Shown here one piece after another: positions 8,021-17,846 of a stretch of 64,000 nt of DNA. The notes under the pieces were generated by a model, which ran no database searches, had not been told where the DNA came from, and saw only the letters and a list, made by a program, of their open reading frames with translations. Position numbers and translations under genes: made by a program. This stretch comes from Companilactobacillus jidongensis. Lineage in GTDB: Bacteria; Bacillota; Bacilli; Lactobacillales; Lactobacillaceae. Numbering within the stretch: the stretch's first letter is position 1; the number at the start of each line of letters is the position of its first letter. The stretch spans positions 62,001-126,000 of the forward strand of contig NZ_RHOP01000004.1 of the NCBI RefSeq assembly GCF_003946575.1. The letters are read 5' to 3'.

Positions 8021-8917
8021 CTACTGTTTATGCAACCCAATGTGGTATCTCTTTCGCTCATAGCTAAATCCTTCACCGATCACTTCATGAGCATTAAGAA
8101 CTGTAACAAAAGCTTTGGAATCAACGGATCGAATCAATTGCTTTAATTGCGGCACCTCACGTGGTTGAATAATCAGATAAATAATTTTCTTTTCATCATT
8201 TTGATAGCCACCTTCAGCGTTCAGATATGTCCAACCACGATCGAGCGTAATATCAATGATTTGAGCGATCTCTTGATATTTATCAGAAATAATAAACAGT
8301 GCTTTGGCACGATTGGGACCTTCTTGTACGGCATCAATTACCCTCGCTAGCACGAAGCTAACGATCAACGAATACATTATGTGATAAAAGTCCAAATACG
8401 ACAGTGACAAGAATAATACTATGTAGTCCATAATTAAAATCCCTTTACCAGACGACACACCGTATTTTACCTGCCCCACGCGCGCAATGATGTCACTACC
8501 ACCAGTAGTTCCATTATAGCGAAAGACCAATCCAATACCGAATCCAGATAATATCCCGGCCGCAACGGATGACAACAATAAATCATGATGTAATGGCAAT
8601 GGATCAATGATAGTTTGCTTAGACCATAGTATTAAAAACAACGACAAACAAACCGTCCCATAAAGCGTATAGAACATAGCGCGTTTACCTAAGAAACGAA
8701 TACCGATCAGTATCAGCGGGATATTAAGGATCAGAGTACTAACACCAAGATTAATGTGCAAAAAATATCGAATGATCAACGTAATACCACTTAACCCACC
8801 ATCGGCCAAACCATTGGGAATAGAAATCATATCCAAGCTAAAAGAATAGATGGCACACCCCAGGGTAATCATTAATAGTTCCAAACTATTATATTTGGTC
8901 CACCATTTGAAATTCAT
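8021..8917 (-). CDS. YitT-family membrane protein (DUF161/DUF2179)
   Basis: 298 residues from ATG 8917, placed by the GGAGGGGG site; the upstream in-frame TTG overlaps that site. Five or so hydrophobic helices fill residues 10-190, with the conserved DGLADGGLSGI segment near residue 35 and GFGIGLVFRYNGTTGGSDI near 125-145, both typical of YitT-family proteins. The C-terminal ~80 residues are a soluble DUF2179 domain (FLxIS..YQEIA..I in the family; here IISDKYQEIAQII). The function is not established; a transporter or sensing role is proposed for the family. Confidence 0.8.
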   Translation of the reverse strand: MNFKWWTKYNSLELLMITLGCAIYSFSLDMISIPNGLADGGLSGITLIIRYFLHINLGVSTLILNIPLILIGIRFLGKRAMFYTLYGTVCLSLFLILWSKQTIIDPLPLHHDLLLSSVAAGILSGFGIGLVFRYNGTTGGSDIIARVGQVKYGVSSGKGILIMDYIVLFLSLSYLDFYHIMYSLIVSFVLARVIDAVQEGPNRAKALFIISDKYQEIAQIIDITLDRGWTYLNAEGGYQNDEKKIIYLIIQPREVPQLKQLIRSVDSKAFVTVLNAHEVIGEGFSYERKRYHIGLHKQ

Positions 8918-9430
8918 ATTTTCCCCCTCCAATATAATAATTTTTGTTATTAATAATAGTGTACACTGAAATTTCTTTATTTATAGTATAGGCCAAAAAA
9001 ATACCTTAACCCGACATCAGGCTAAGGCATTAAATATGCATATTTTAACTAGAAATAGTATCGAATTAGTGATCACACCTTAAATGTAAAGCTTGTTATA
9101 TCAGCTTTAATACACTCAAAATGTATCTAACCAGCTACTCTCATTCAAGACCTATCGAAGACCAAATGAACGCCATTAAAGGCTTTTTAATTTCAAAAAT
9201 CAACATTTTTTCGCAAAAAACAGCTTTGGAAGTAGCATAAAAGTTACACGGTGCAAATTGGAGAAAAGTCATATCAACAGCAAGCGTAAATCTCTCAATG
9301 TCCGGATGGTCTATTTATTTTATAGTTGATAGTGAACTACTGCTTGCAACCTTTGAAGTGATACTTGGCTCGCCTATAAATAACAAGAAATAACAATATT
9401 TAGAATTCAGATTGAAGGAATTACATTGAT
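8918..9430. other. Gene-free stretch at the left edge of the island
   Basis: About 510 bases with no credible gene. It holds the probable yitT promoter side and a hairpin at 8994-9030 (TACCTTAACCC with GGCTAAGGCA) followed by T7 on the minus strand, a terminator-like remnant with no obvious partner gene. The rest, to 9430, has no reading frame I recognise and grades into more GC-rich sequence, consistent with decayed foreign DNA. Confidence 0.5.
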
Positions 9431-10256
9431 GAAAACGATCCGGCGAACTTCAATCTTCGCCGCCTTGAGCAACACCTTAGTCAATTCCTGAGCGAACACT
9501 TGGCACCTGCATCTTTCCTCAATGGCCTGCATTGGACTGATAACAGTATGTGGCTCAAGAAGGTTGACGCCGACACGCATAATGCATTGCCATATGCAAA
9601 ACTCCAGTTCGAGTACAATGGCACCACTAAGGAAGTCATGACTGGTGCTGACGGCTATGCAGCCTTAAATGACCTCAAGGTTGGCACTAAGATCAAGATC
9701 AACAAAGTCACGGCACCAAATGGTTACGTCAATAAAAGTGAACTCAAAGAGATTAATATCGAACCGAATAAAACCATCGAGGTTATCCTTGTAACAAGGA
9801 ACATCTCGGCAACGTCTTCCTCACCAGGATTGGCCGCGAGTTCGGCACCAGCATGTTCAACGCCTACTACACGCTGAACAGTGCAACTTACGACATCTAC
9901 ACCAGTGCTGGCACCAGAGCCGGCACGATCGACGGGAACGGCAAGGGCACTTTGCAGAGCCTCAAACTCGGAAGCTATTACGCTATCGAAGAAAATGCGC
10001 CTGCTGGCTACCTGCTGAACAGCACCTAGCTTCTGACTACAAGTTGGTGAAAACAGTCACGGTTGCAAACAACACCGCATCTGTCTCTGGTTTGGAACTC
10101 GACTACTACTGGCAAGAAGTGAAGGCGCCGACTGGCTACGTTCTCGATTCCCCAAAGCACGTGTTCAAGCTCGCCTATGCGGGGCAATCCGTCACGATGG
10201 CGACTGCCTCAACCACGGTCAAAGAACAAGTCATCACCGGCGGACCAACTGGCTGA
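9430..10256 (+). pseudogene. Broken SpaA/CnaB-type pilin or adhesin gene
   Basis: Three consecutive pieces lie in different frames. 9430-9840 reads KKVDADTHNALPYAKLQF...EYNGTTKEVMTGADGYA and APNGYVN; about 9810-10028 reads FNAYYTLNSATYDIY and IEENAPAGYLLN and ends at a stop; 10044-10256 reads WQEVKAPTGYVLDSP. The repeated [AV]-x-AP-x-GY motif is characteristic of isopeptide-forming SpaA/CnaB repeats in LPXTG pilins and adhesins. No signal peptide in frame and no LPXTG anchor remain. The region is GC-rich compared with the host genes, pointing to transfer from another lactobacillus. Confidence 0.8.
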
Positions 10257-10367
10257 TCGTTTTCAGAAACGCTTTTGGTTCGATATTACGGTCACTGAAA
10301 CAGGAGTTACTATGACGTACATCAACACAACAAATGACAGTGGGGAAAATTGATGGGAAGTTGTAAT

Positions 10368-11507
10368 TCAATCAGTAGACAGCCCCGTGGATTTCCAAAT
10401 TTGCCAATCAGGGTGTACCACAACCACCTTTTCGGGTTTATCTGAAATAAATGCGATACTATACTTTGCTCTAGTGACAGCAATGTAGTACTTGGTAGGC
10501 TTCAATATTTGTTGACCCATCATGAATTTTTTTAGCGGCCCATTAGGGAGAATAACAACGTGATCCCTCGTTATACCCTTACTGTCTCCAAAATTGATAT
10601 GCGGTAAACCTTTCGGCAGTTTTTTACCTGACCTCTTATCGTAGACCAAATACGTCGGAGAATATATTTCGTTGTATTTTTCAATATCCTCAGATCGTAT
10701 TAGGAAAACTCCCTCATGTTTCAAATTAACAACATTGGGATTTCCTTGGAGCAATTGTCCAGATGGGTCTACAGAATTTGCAAGTTTTGCTAGCTTAATA
10801 CCAAACCTCCGGGTTGTCTGTTGAAAGGAAATATCCAACTTTCCAGCATATTTTAACTGTTCAAAAAAATTGGATATATTAACTCCTGTTACATTGATAT
10901 TCTTCTTTTTCTCCTCATGTGTTTGATAAGTATATTGTTTGGGATCTCCAACCATAACAACACTGAGCTGAGAATCAATTAGAGTCCGTAATAAATCTAT
11001 GTCTGAACCCGCTAAATCTTGTACCTCATCAAAATAAAGGGTATGGAACTGTTGGTACAACCGTTTGAGAATGGCCTCTCCCTCCATGTCTAGTAATTGA
11101 GTTGCAAGAACCACTGTCTCATTGTGCCGAAGCCTGCCGGCGCCTGCATGGTAATAGCCAAGTGTTCCTTTTTTATTATAGTTTCTGAATCCGTATGTCT
11201 GAGAAAAATCAATCGTTGTAAAGAAGTTAGCTGTTTCAAGCTTTCCACCTGCAACTGTCTCAAGGTAGGTTGACTGATATGGCTTAATAATATCCTGCAG
11301 GAGAAATTCAAACCAGGTTTTTACTCGAATTCTGCTTGGCACCACCCCCAAGTTCATTTCCTGAAGCTGACACAAAATATTTTTCTTACCTTGATTCGTG
11401 TAGGTAATGAGAAGAGAGCCCTGTGACGATTGTGTGGCTAAATCACACAGATGAAACGTCTTACCTGCTCCAGCACATGCAAGAATTCCTTCATTTGTTG
11501 TGCTCAT
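10368..11507 (-). CDS. gajB: GajB-like UvrD-family helicase (short form)
   Basis: 379 residues. Superfamily 1 helicase motifs are in order: Walker A ACAGAGKT at 10-17, TYTNQ at 36-40, Walker B YFDEVQD at 158-164, GDPKQ at 187-191, TTRRF at 231-235, GDSKGITRDHVVI at 307-319 and YIAVTRAK at 341-348. Its start overlaps the gajA stop by 17 bases, so the two are translationally coupled. An OLD nuclease followed by a UvrD-like helicase is the Gabija anti-phage layout. The protein is shorter than the roughly 490 residues of studied GajB, with little room for 1B/2B subdomains, so it may be a compact variant. All motifs are intact. Confidence 0.75.
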   Translation of the reverse strand: MSTTNEGILACAGAGKTFHLCDLATQSSQGSLLITYTNQGKKNILCQLQEMNLGVVPSRIRVKTWFEFLLQDIIKPYQSTYLETVAGGKLETANFFTTIDFSQTYGFRNYNKKGTLGYYHAGAGRLRHNETVVLATQLLDMEGEAILKRLYQQFHTLYFDEVQDLAGSDIDLLRTLIDSQLSVVMVGDPKQYTYQTHEEKKKNINVTGVNISNFFEQLKYAGKLDISFQQTTRRFGIKLAKLANSVDPSGQLLQGNPNVVNLKHEGVFLIRSEDIEKYNEIYSPTYLVYDKRSGKKLPKGLPHINFGDSKGITRDHVVILPNGPLKKFMMGQQILKPTKYYIAVTRAKYSIAFISDKPEKVVVVHPDWQIWKSTGLSTD

Positions 11508-13158
11508 GTTCTATAGCCTCCATGATGTTTTGCGGAAAGGCAACTTGCTCAGAACTATTGAAAACACGTAACCCCCATTCCGCCTTATGATTTTTCATAT
11601 AGTTTTCAAGAGTATCAGTGTTGGTTGCTCCATCCGCACTACCACCCATTTCACTCGATTTTTCATGAACAACCGCGTTCAATGTTTCCAGTGATCCTTT
11701 TTCCACATTGGCATGAATCATGCTTGGTTCAAGCGTATTCAGTTTAGTGTTTTGTTCAACATAAAAATTAACCATAGAACTGTCCTGCATATACTCCTCA
11801 TATTTATTCTTCAGAATATCCATGTTTCCATCATTATCAGTAATGACCGAAACAGATTTCTGTATTAGGGTAGCCAAGGATAGATAGCGTTTGAATGCTA
11901 GTGAGTCAACAACGATAACGTCAATTCCGTCTTCAATCGGCAATTTACCGTATTGATCTCGATAGGCTCGATTAACGATGAGTTCATCCGTAGGCCCTTC
12001 CACTAGAATAACTTTCGATCCAAGAAGCACCCGCAGCGTATTATAGCCTGGTAACTTTTGAAAGTACGCAAAATCGTCATGAGGAAGTTGGGCCAAAGGT
12101 TCGATGTTTCCTGATTGACAAAGCAATATATTATTTAATCCTAGTTTATTAGCCACAAAACTACTATGCGTTGAGACGAATTTCTGTCTTTGACTCCCCG
12201 CCTCTAAAACGTTTATGAGTTTCGACATGTTCGAATACGAAAGATTGTTTTCAGGCTCCTCAAACAGCAATACGCCATCTCTTGAACTCGATGATCGGCC
12301 CACAGCCAGCTCTAGCTCAATCATCTTCTGCAATCCAAAACCGATACTGTCATAAGGAAAGCTATCTACATTTACAGTAATCTCCTGCAACCAATCATCT
12401 GGAAGACTATCTTTCACTGACAGTTCAACCTTACGACCAGCTAGTTTCAGTGTATCCTGGTTCGCATCATTAAATTTTCGAATTACTTCATGATCTTTTA
12501 ACTCTTGGCGGATAGATTCATATACTGTACGAATTTTTGAAGTCTCATCGTCAGACATTGTCTCCCCAAGGTTCGCGTAGACATACCTACCGACGTAATT
12601 TGCGTAGCTTTTTCTGGTTCCGTCAATGTAAAACGCCCTAAACGGATTCTTTCGCTGTTGGACTGGATCGCTTTGAAAATACCGTCTAGATACAGAATAG
12701 TACTCTGTGGGAATGTCAACAATGGGAATCCCGTTTGACGATCCGGCTTCAATGAGACGACTTGTATATTCCTCAGTAAAATCTGAGTCAAATTTTGCAA
12801 GTAATCTAATTCCTGGCAAATCTTCATTTAAAGAGTTGTTTTTCCCCTTATAGGCCGCAAATAAATCCTCGTCTTCAAAGTATATTTCTATCAACAACTC
12901 CGGAGGAACGGAATGGTTACCAGCTTGCACGGATTCCTGGTATTGTCGTCGCGATTCCGCGTTGAACAAAGAAGGTGTGATCTCCTTGTCAATAGGCAAT
13001 GAATTCAGCTTTCCATTCAATGCCATATATATTGCTTCAAGAAGGGTTGTTTTGCCAGACCCATTATCACCGACCAGTATGTTATTCACTTGGCTTATTT
13101 CCAGATTCAGATCCTGGTAAATTTTAAAATTTTTGATTACTATTTTTTGAATTTTCAA
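11491..13158 (-). CDS. gajA: GajA-like OLD-family ATPase/TOPRIM nuclease
   Basis: 555 residues. An ABC-type ATPase domain has Walker A GDNGSGKTT at 30-38, a signature-like NNLSYSNMSKL at 304-314, Walker B LLFEEPE at 297-303 and the switch histidine in STHSS at 329-333. A TOPRIM nuclease follows, with LVEGPTDE at 385-392 and TDNDGN at 440-445 supplying the acidic metal ligands. In Gabija, GajA nicks DNA when nucleotides are depleted during phage infection and works with GajB. The start is a TTG with GGAG eight bases before it. Length and domain order fit GajA. Both catalytic centres look intact. Confidence 0.8.
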   Translation of the reverse strand: MKIQKIVIKNFKIYQDLNLEISQVNNILVGDNGSGKTTLLEAIYMALNGKLNSLPIDKEITPSLFNAESRRQYQESVQAGNHSVPPELLIEIYFEDEDLFAAYKGKNNSLNEDLPGIRLLAKFDSDFTEEYTSRLIEAGSSNGIPIVDIPTEYYSVSRRYFQSDPVQQRKNPFRAFYIDGTRKSYANYVGRYVYANLGETMSDDETSKIRTVYESIRQELKDHEVIRKFNDANQDTLKLAGRKVELSVKDSLPDDWLQEITVNVDSFPYDSIGFGLQKMIELELAVGRSSSSRDGVLLFEEPENNLSYSNMSKLINVLEAGSQRQKFVSTHSSFVANKLGLNNILLCQSGNIEPLAQLPHDDFAYFQKLPGYNTLRVLLGSKVILVEGPTDELIVNRAYRDQYGKLPIEDGIDVIVVDSLAFKRYLSLATLIQKSVSVITDNDGNMDILKNKYEEYMQDSSMVNFYVEQNTKLNTLEPSMIHANVEKGSLETLNAVVHEKSSEMGGSADGATNTDTLENYMKNHKAEWGLRVFNSSEQVAFPQNIMEAIEHEHNK

Positions 13159-13178
13159 TCTGATTACTCCTTTTTTCT

Positions 13179-13200
13179 ACACTACGTCCAATTATAGTGT
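13179..13200 (-). promoter_or_regulatory. Inverted repeat overlapping a likely gajA promoter
   Basis: ACACTA (13179-13184) and TAGTGT (13195-13200) form an inverted repeat. On the minus strand a TATAAT box (13191-13196) lies within it, 33 bases before the gajA start. It could be an operator or a fragment of mobile DNA. Confidence 0.35.
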
Positions 13201-13232
13201 AACTTCTCGGAATCTTCACCCTGTGGCTACGC

Positions 13233-13639
13233 AACTACACGAACTACTCCTTCTCCACGCCAAAGACTAAGGCCAGCAAACGCACGATTCCACTAGACGC
13301 AAAAACGCTTGAGCTTCTCTCCGATTGGAAGAAAGCACAAGCGCTTGAGTGCAAAACTGATTTTTTTTCTATCGTTCAACGACGTTCATGCCTTACGGCA
13401 TTCACATGCTTCGCTATTAATCAGTCTGGATGAGAAACCCACTGGTGATTAAAAAACGCCTCGGTCACGAAGATATTCAGACGACGCTCGGAACTTACGG
13501 GCATTTATATCCGAATATGAACTTTGAGGCCGCCAAACGGCTGAATGGTCTAGTTGAAATTTCGACCGCAAAATCAGACGTGGCGCAGGTTCAAAACAAC
13601 GGTGTTACCGCTGGACTTGCACCAGAAGTTGCACGATAG
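13233..13639 (+). pseudogene. Broken tyrosine integrase (C-terminal part)
   Basis: Three frames carry successive pieces of a phage-type integrase. 13239-13375 reads TPKTKASKRTIPLD; 13384-13450 reads HALRHSHASLLI, the catalytic HxxR-type box; and 13430-13639 reads IKKRLGHEDIQTTLGTYGHLYPN, with the conserved RLGH and the catalytic tyrosine. At least two frameshifts separate them and the N-terminus is missing. It is inactive but marks how the island arrived next to guaA. Confidence 0.8.
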
Positions 13640-13703
13640 TTGCACGAACGGGTTAGGCAGTCATTAAAACGTTGATATACCGGCGTTTATAAGTCGATTC
13701 TGT

Positions 13704-15260
13704 CTATTCCCACTCTATGGTAGCTGGCGGCTTAGATGTAATGTCATAGACTACACGATTGACGTGATCTACTTCATTTACGATTCTAACTGAGATTTTT
13801 TGAAGTATATCCCAATCGACCTTAGCGAAATCAGCTGTCATACCATCAATTGAGTTAACGGCACGAATTCCGATTGTATAATCGTAAGTTCTACCATCAC
13901 CCATAACACCAACTGAACGGAAACCAGGTAATACTGTGAAGTATTGCCAAATTTCTTCATCCAATCCAGCTTTTTTGATTTCATCACGAAGGATAAAGTC
14001 AGAGTCACGAACGATCTCCAGTTTATCTTCGGTAACGGCACCAACAACACGAATTCCAAGGCCTGGCCCTGGGAATGGTTGACGCCATACTAGGTCATGA
14101 GGCATGCCCAATTTTTCACCTAACTCACGAGTTTCATCTTTGAACAAGGTTCTCAATGGCTCGATAAGCTTGAATTGCATGTCTTCTGGAAGTCCACCAA
14201 CATTATGGTGAGACTTAATTGTTTGAGCAGTACTTGTACCACTTTCGATAACGTCAGTGTACAAAGTACCTTGTGCTAAGAATTCGATTCCGTTCAACTT
14301 AGTTGCTTCTTCATCGAAGACTTGGATAAATTCATTACCAATGATCTTACGTTTTGTTTCTGGATCAGAAACTCCAGCTAACTTGTCTAAGAAACGTTTT
14401 TGAGCATCAACTTTGATAATGTTCAAGCCAAACTTGCCTTCAAGACTAGCCATAACTTGATCGGCTTCACCCTTACGTAGAAGTCCATGATCAACGAAGA
14501 TACTTGTTAGCTGTGTACCAATTGCCTTATGCAATAGAACACCAACAACTGATGAGTCGACACCGCCTGAAAGTCCCAGAAGAACTTTCTTGTCGCCTAC
14601 AGTATCACGAATTTTTTGAATTTGTTGGTCAATGAAATCATCCATTGTCCAATTTGCTTCGGCTTCACAGACGTCGAAGGCGAAGTGCTTCAAAATATCC
14701 ATTCCATATTCTGTATTACGCACTTCGGCATGGAATTGAACACCGTACATCTTACGTTTTACATCAGCGATAGATGAAATAGGTGCATTCTTACTTGTTG
14801 CTGTAACGGTGAATCCTTCTGGTGCTTCACGTACCAAATCACCATGGCTCATCCAAACAACTTGTTCTTCAGGCAATCCCTTGAATAAGGCAGATTCTGA
14901 ATCAGTAACTTCGATATCAGCCTTTCCATATTCACGATTGTCCGCAGATTCAACTTTTCCGCCCAAGTTGTATGACATCAATTGCATACCGTAACAAATA
15001 CCAAGCATAGGAATCCCTAGCTTATAAATGTCTTGGTCAATTGAGAAGGCATCTTTGTCATAAACTGAATCTGGTCCACCTGACAAAATAATACCTTTTG
15101 GATTAATTTCTTTAATCTCTGCGGCAGTAATTGTATTAGGTAGTAATTCTGAATAGATACCAATATCACGAATACGACGAGTGATCAATTGGTTGTATTG
15201 GCTACCGTAATCCAAAACAATAATGCTGTCCGCATCTGGCCATTGTTTGCTCAAATCCAT
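13704..15260 (-). CDS. guaA: GMP synthase (glutamine-hydrolysing)
   Basis: 518 residues. It aminates XMP to GMP using glutamine and ATP, the last step of guanine nucleotide synthesis. The N-terminal glutaminase domain has the nucleophile Cys89 in GICYGMQ and the HAEV histidine/glutamate near 177. The ATP pyrophosphatase P-loop LSGGVDSS lies near 229-236 and the C-terminal dimerisation domain ends PPATIEWE. The start has AGGGGG close upstream. It follows coaA on the same strand by 70 bases. Its 3' end borders the genomic island and is unaltered in sequence. Confidence 0.97.
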   Translation of the reverse strand: MDLSKQWPDADSIIVLDYGSQYNQLITRRIRDIGIYSELLPNTITAAEIKEINPKGIILSGGPDSVYDKDAFSIDQDIYKLGIPMLGICYGMQLMSYNLGGKVESADNREYGKADIEVTDSESALFKGLPEEQVVWMSHGDLVREAPEGFTVTATSKNAPISSIADVKRKMYGVQFHAEVRNTEYGMDILKHFAFDVCEAEANWTMDDFIDQQIQKIRDTVGDKKVLLGLSGGVDSSVVGVLLHKAIGTQLTSIFVDHGLLRKGEADQVMASLEGKFGLNIIKVDAQKRFLDKLAGVSDPETKRKIIGNEFIQVFDEEATKLNGIEFLAQGTLYTDVIESGTSTAQTIKSHHNVGGLPEDMQFKLIEPLRTLFKDETRELGEKLGMPHDLVWRQPFPGPGLGIRVVGAVTEDKLEIVRDSDFILRDEIKKAGLDEEIWQYFTVLPGFRSVGVMGDGRTYDYTIGIRAVNSIDGMTADFAKVDWDILQKISVRIVNEVDHVNRVVYDITSKPPATIEWE

Positions 15261-15330
15261 ATCCCCCTAGTTTTAATTTATTCTATTGTATATGAAAAAC
15301 GACTCTCTGTCATACTTTGGAAATGCTTTT

Positions 15331-16257
15331 TTAGTATTTTCTCAAAAGTATTTTGTCTATTTGGTGATTCTCAGCTTTGTGCAGGATCAAATCAGCTCGA
15401 GTCATCGTCGGTTTGATGTAATCACGCAAGTTAACGTAATTGATATTATCCCAAACATTGCGTGCCATCTTCAAGGCCTTCTTCTCGGATACTTGTGTGT
15501 ACTGATAGTAATAAGAGTGGGGGTCATTGCGCGCTAAGTCCAGCAGCGTCTCGAAACGATTCAGGAACCATTCTTCGATATCATCAACTTCCGCATCAAT
15601 ATAAATTGAGAAGTCAAAGAAGTCACTCGTATAAATATTCGAAGTCTGCGTTAACTGCAAGACATTGATACCTTCAACGATAAGAATATCCGGCTGATTC
15701 ACTTCTTCATGACGATCAGGGATGATGTCATAAATATTGTGTGAGTATAGCGGATAAGATATCGGACCGGTCGTTGTCTTGACGTCGCTCAAAAACTTCA
15801 ATAGTTTAGGCATATCGTATGTTTCTGGGAATCCTTTTTTGTCCATCAAGTCACGTTCCTTGAGTATCTTACTAGGATACAGGAACCCATCAGTTGTCAT
15901 CTGAGAGACATTATACTGCGGATAGGCACGTTCCAGCATGATCTTCAGTAATCTGGCCGTCGTACTCTTCCCGACCGCCACAGAACCGGAGACGCCAATA
16001 ATAAAGGGGACCTTCTTATTATTGCTATTAAGAAAGTCACTCTTGAGCTTGGTCAACTTACGATAATTCTTCAAATAAATATGCAACAAGTGTCGAATCG
16101 GTGCATAGATCGACTTCACATCATCAATTGAAATCTCATCATCCAATGATTTTATTTTGCGCAATTCGCCATCAGTAATAGCTTGCTTGTTGTACTCGCC
16201 GTGGAACGTTTCCCACTGTGCACGAGAAAATTCATTATAGTTAGATAAATTTTGCAT
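15331..16257 (-). CDS. coaA: Type I pantothenate kinase
   Basis: 308 residues from ATG 16257 (AGTAGG upstream); an ATG at 16278 would add seven residues but has no ribosome binding site. It phosphorylates pantothenate, the first step to coenzyme A. The P-loop GVSGSVAVGKST lies at about 88-99, followed by the TTDGFLYP and KGFPETYD segments typical of the CoaA/PRK fold. Length matches bacterial CoaA (about 310). It is divergent from the SGNH hydrolase gene and followed by guaA. Confidence 0.95.
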   Translation of the reverse strand: MQNLSNYNEFSRAQWETFHGEYNKQAITDGELRKIKSLDDEISIDDVKSIYAPIRHLLHIYLKNYRKLTKLKSDFLNSNNKKVPFIIGVSGSVAVGKSTTARLLKIMLERAYPQYNVSQMTTDGFLYPSKILKERDLMDKKGFPETYDMPKLLKFLSDVKTTTGPISYPLYSHNIYDIIPDRHEEVNQPDILIVEGINVLQLTQTSNIYTSDFFDFSIYIDAEVDDIEEWFLNRFETLLDLARNDPHSYYYQYTQVSEKKALKMARNVWDNINYVNLRDYIKPTMTRADLILHKAENHQIDKILLRKY

Positions 16258-16328
16258 ATAACTAAACCTACTTAACATTTTTTCTGGTATTCTTATATAG
16301 TATAGAACTTTTTAGAAGGAACTAATAT

Positions 16329-16913
16329 ATGAAAAAAATAGTATTATTTGGAGACTCGATCATGGCGGGATTTCATGACGGCGTTATGAGTGATATACTC
16401 ACTGACGCTATCCAGAAAAACTTCCCCAAAGACGAAGTCATTAACGTATCCATCCCTGGGTACAAAACCAGTAATGCTGTGACACGTGTTGAACAAGATA
16501 TCGTAAGTTTGAAACCAGATATAGTTATCTTAGGATTTGGTGCCAACGATATTTCTACAACTGACGAGATCAAACCAGGTAAGTTCTCAACGAATCTATC
16601 GACTATGATAGAAACAATTGGAACTTCAAAAGTAATCTTGCTTTCTCCACCGTATACCGACTGGGTCAAGAATCCCACTCGTCCTTGGACTAGACAATTA
16701 CAATTTGAATTAGTAACTGAACATCTCGCTAAGCAAATGAATGTATCGTATATTGATCTATTGCATCAGATGACTAATCGATCTTCGGTTAATGATCTAT
16801 TGCAAAAAGATGGACTTCACTTCACCAAAGATGGTTATATCTTACTTGAAAGCAAACTTGTACCAGAAATTAAGGCAACGCTAGTCAAACAAAATGAACT
16901 AGTGTCGAATTAG
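16329..16913 (+). CDS. SGNH/GDSL-family esterase
   Basis: 194 residues with no signal peptide, so cytoplasmic. The four SGNH blocks are visible: LFGDSIMAG at 6-14 with the nucleophile serine, the block II glycine around residue 44, GANDIS at 74-79, and DGLHFTKDGY near 159-168 with the catalytic aspartate and histidine. Family members hydrolyse esters of lipids or sugars; the substrate is unknown. It is 12 bases before the next gene and probably co-transcribed. Confidence 0.88.
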   Translation: MKKIVLFGDSIMAGFHDGVMSDILTDAIQKNFPKDEVINVSIPGYKTSNAVTRVEQDIVSLKPDIVILGFGANDISTTDEIKPGKFSTNLSTMIETIGTSKVILLSPPYTDWVKNPTRPWTRQLQFELVTEHLAKQMNVSYIDLLHQMTNRSSVNDLLQKDGLHFTKDGYILLESKLVPEIKATLVKQNELVSN

Positions 16914-16925
16914 AAGGAGCACTTT

Positions 16926-17564
16926 ATGAATTTAAATATTCCCCAAAAATATTTTATTTTATCGTGCAATGAAAAAGGCAGTGTACGAATTTTTAAGAAT
17001 ACTAGACGTAGGGCCTATTTAGCTGAAAGTTCTTTTTTCGACTTAGCTTTAAACGATATTATCGATTTAACTGATAACAGTGTCATCATTAACAAGGTTT
17101 TGCCCGATGATAAGGAGTATCTCAACGAATTCTTCCAGATCATCAACAAAAATCAGGGTAGAAGCGTTACACATGTGCTTCGTGCCATGGCAACGAAAGA
17201 AAATATTACCAAGCAGATCTACAACGAAATCGGTGATTCATTGGTCGACAAAGTTGATGTCACTAAGGCTGTAACTGGTGTGGTGTTCAAAACTAACAAC
17301 TACCTGCCTGACCATCGTGTCAAAGAGGATCTGGTCAGCGATGTCAGAAAAGAATTTCTCAATTCCGGCAGTAAAGTTTCACCTGAAACATTTGCTTTAC
17401 TGGCAACTCTTTATGGTAGTCACGACTTGAAGACTTATTTCACTCCATTTGAACTCAAGCAACTCAAAACTAATATTGAAGAAAACCAAGATGATCCAAC
17501 TTACGAAAAATTGTTTGAACTGTCTAAGCGATTGAACCGGGTTATCTTAACGCTTCTAAGCTAA
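16926..17564 (+). CDS. GPP34-like protein, uncertain
   Basis: 212 residues, soluble and mostly helical. The order of a hydrophobic strand then an E-K-G turn (YFILSCNEKGSVRI), a helix ending in LALNDIIDLTDNSVIINKV, and a later helix-rich part with HVLRAMAT resembles the Golgi phosphoprotein 3 (GPP34) fold found in some Firmicutes. That match is by pattern only. It has a clear AGAAGGAG site and follows the SGNH hydrolase, so the two may form an operon. The function is unknown. Confidence 0.5.
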   Translation: MNLNIPQKYFILSCNEKGSVRIFKNTRRRAYLAESSFFDLALNDIIDLTDNSVIINKVLPDDKEYLNEFFQIINKNQGRSVTHVLRAMATKENITKQIYNEIGDSLVDKVDVTKAVTGVVFKTNNYLPDHRVKEDLVSDVRKEFLNSGSKVSPETFALLATLYGSHDLKTYFTPFELKQLKTNIEENQDDPTYEKLFELSKRLNRVILTLLS

Positions 17565-17592
17565 AGTCGAAGTTTATGCTTCGGCTTTTTTG
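17565..17592 (+). terminator. Terminator after the GPP34-like gene
   Basis: AGTCGAAG (17565-17572) pairs with CTTCGGCT (17579-17586), followed by six T. Confidence 0.85.
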
Positions 17593-17620
17593 TTGGTTTT
17601 GTTGTTCTATTTTCGCTTAC

Positions 17621-17760
17621 GGTTGCGAGATATTTAATCTACCGTGGAGACCGGTTCGAGCCAAGGTCTCGAACCTCGACTTGAAGCTTTTCTTCGAAAA
17701 TCTCCAAGCTCGTCCTGTGGCTTACGCCACTTTCACGGCTGATTAAATACCTCTCCACCT
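17621..17760 (-). repeat. Structured intergenic repeat, type A copy 1
   Basis: A 140-base element read on the minus strand. The outer stem is perfect over nine pairs (17631-17639 with 17741-17749), with an inner CCGTG/CACGG stem. Inside are three arms: GTGGC/GCCAC, a long arm CTTGGAGATTTTC/GAAAAGCTTCAAG, and GGTTCGAG/CTCGAACC with loop ACCTTGG. It matches the copy at 26083-26247 closely in the core, and the type B copies in layout. It carries no protein gene. Confidence 0.85.
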
Positions 17761-17846
17761 CCCGCTAAGTTTCTCCCTGAATTAAATAATATGAATTGAT
17801 TCGATCCATAATTTTCTTAATATATTCATTAGTTAGGGTCTCCACT

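Larger units (their letters stand above)
9000..13690. mobile_element. Decayed genomic island beside the guaA 3' end
   Basis: This interval is bounded by yitT and by the 3' end of guaA. It contains a broken pilin adhesin, an intact Gabija-like pair and a broken tyrosine integrase whose remnant ends about 65 bases from the guaA stop codon. Its flanking remnants are visibly richer in G and C than the surrounding genes. The 3' end of guaA is a known integration site for integrase-bearing islands. I could not see a direct repeat of the guaA end on the left side, so the exact boundary is uncertain. Confidence 0.6.

Noticed and set aside
9121-9420. Possible insertion sequence remnant
   Set aside because: I could not find a frame with convincing transposase motifs or terminal repeats, so it is described only as gene-free sequence.
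8918-13704. Search for a left copy of the guaA 3' end as an attachment site
   Set aside because: No matching direct repeat was visible by eye near 8.9-9.4 kb.
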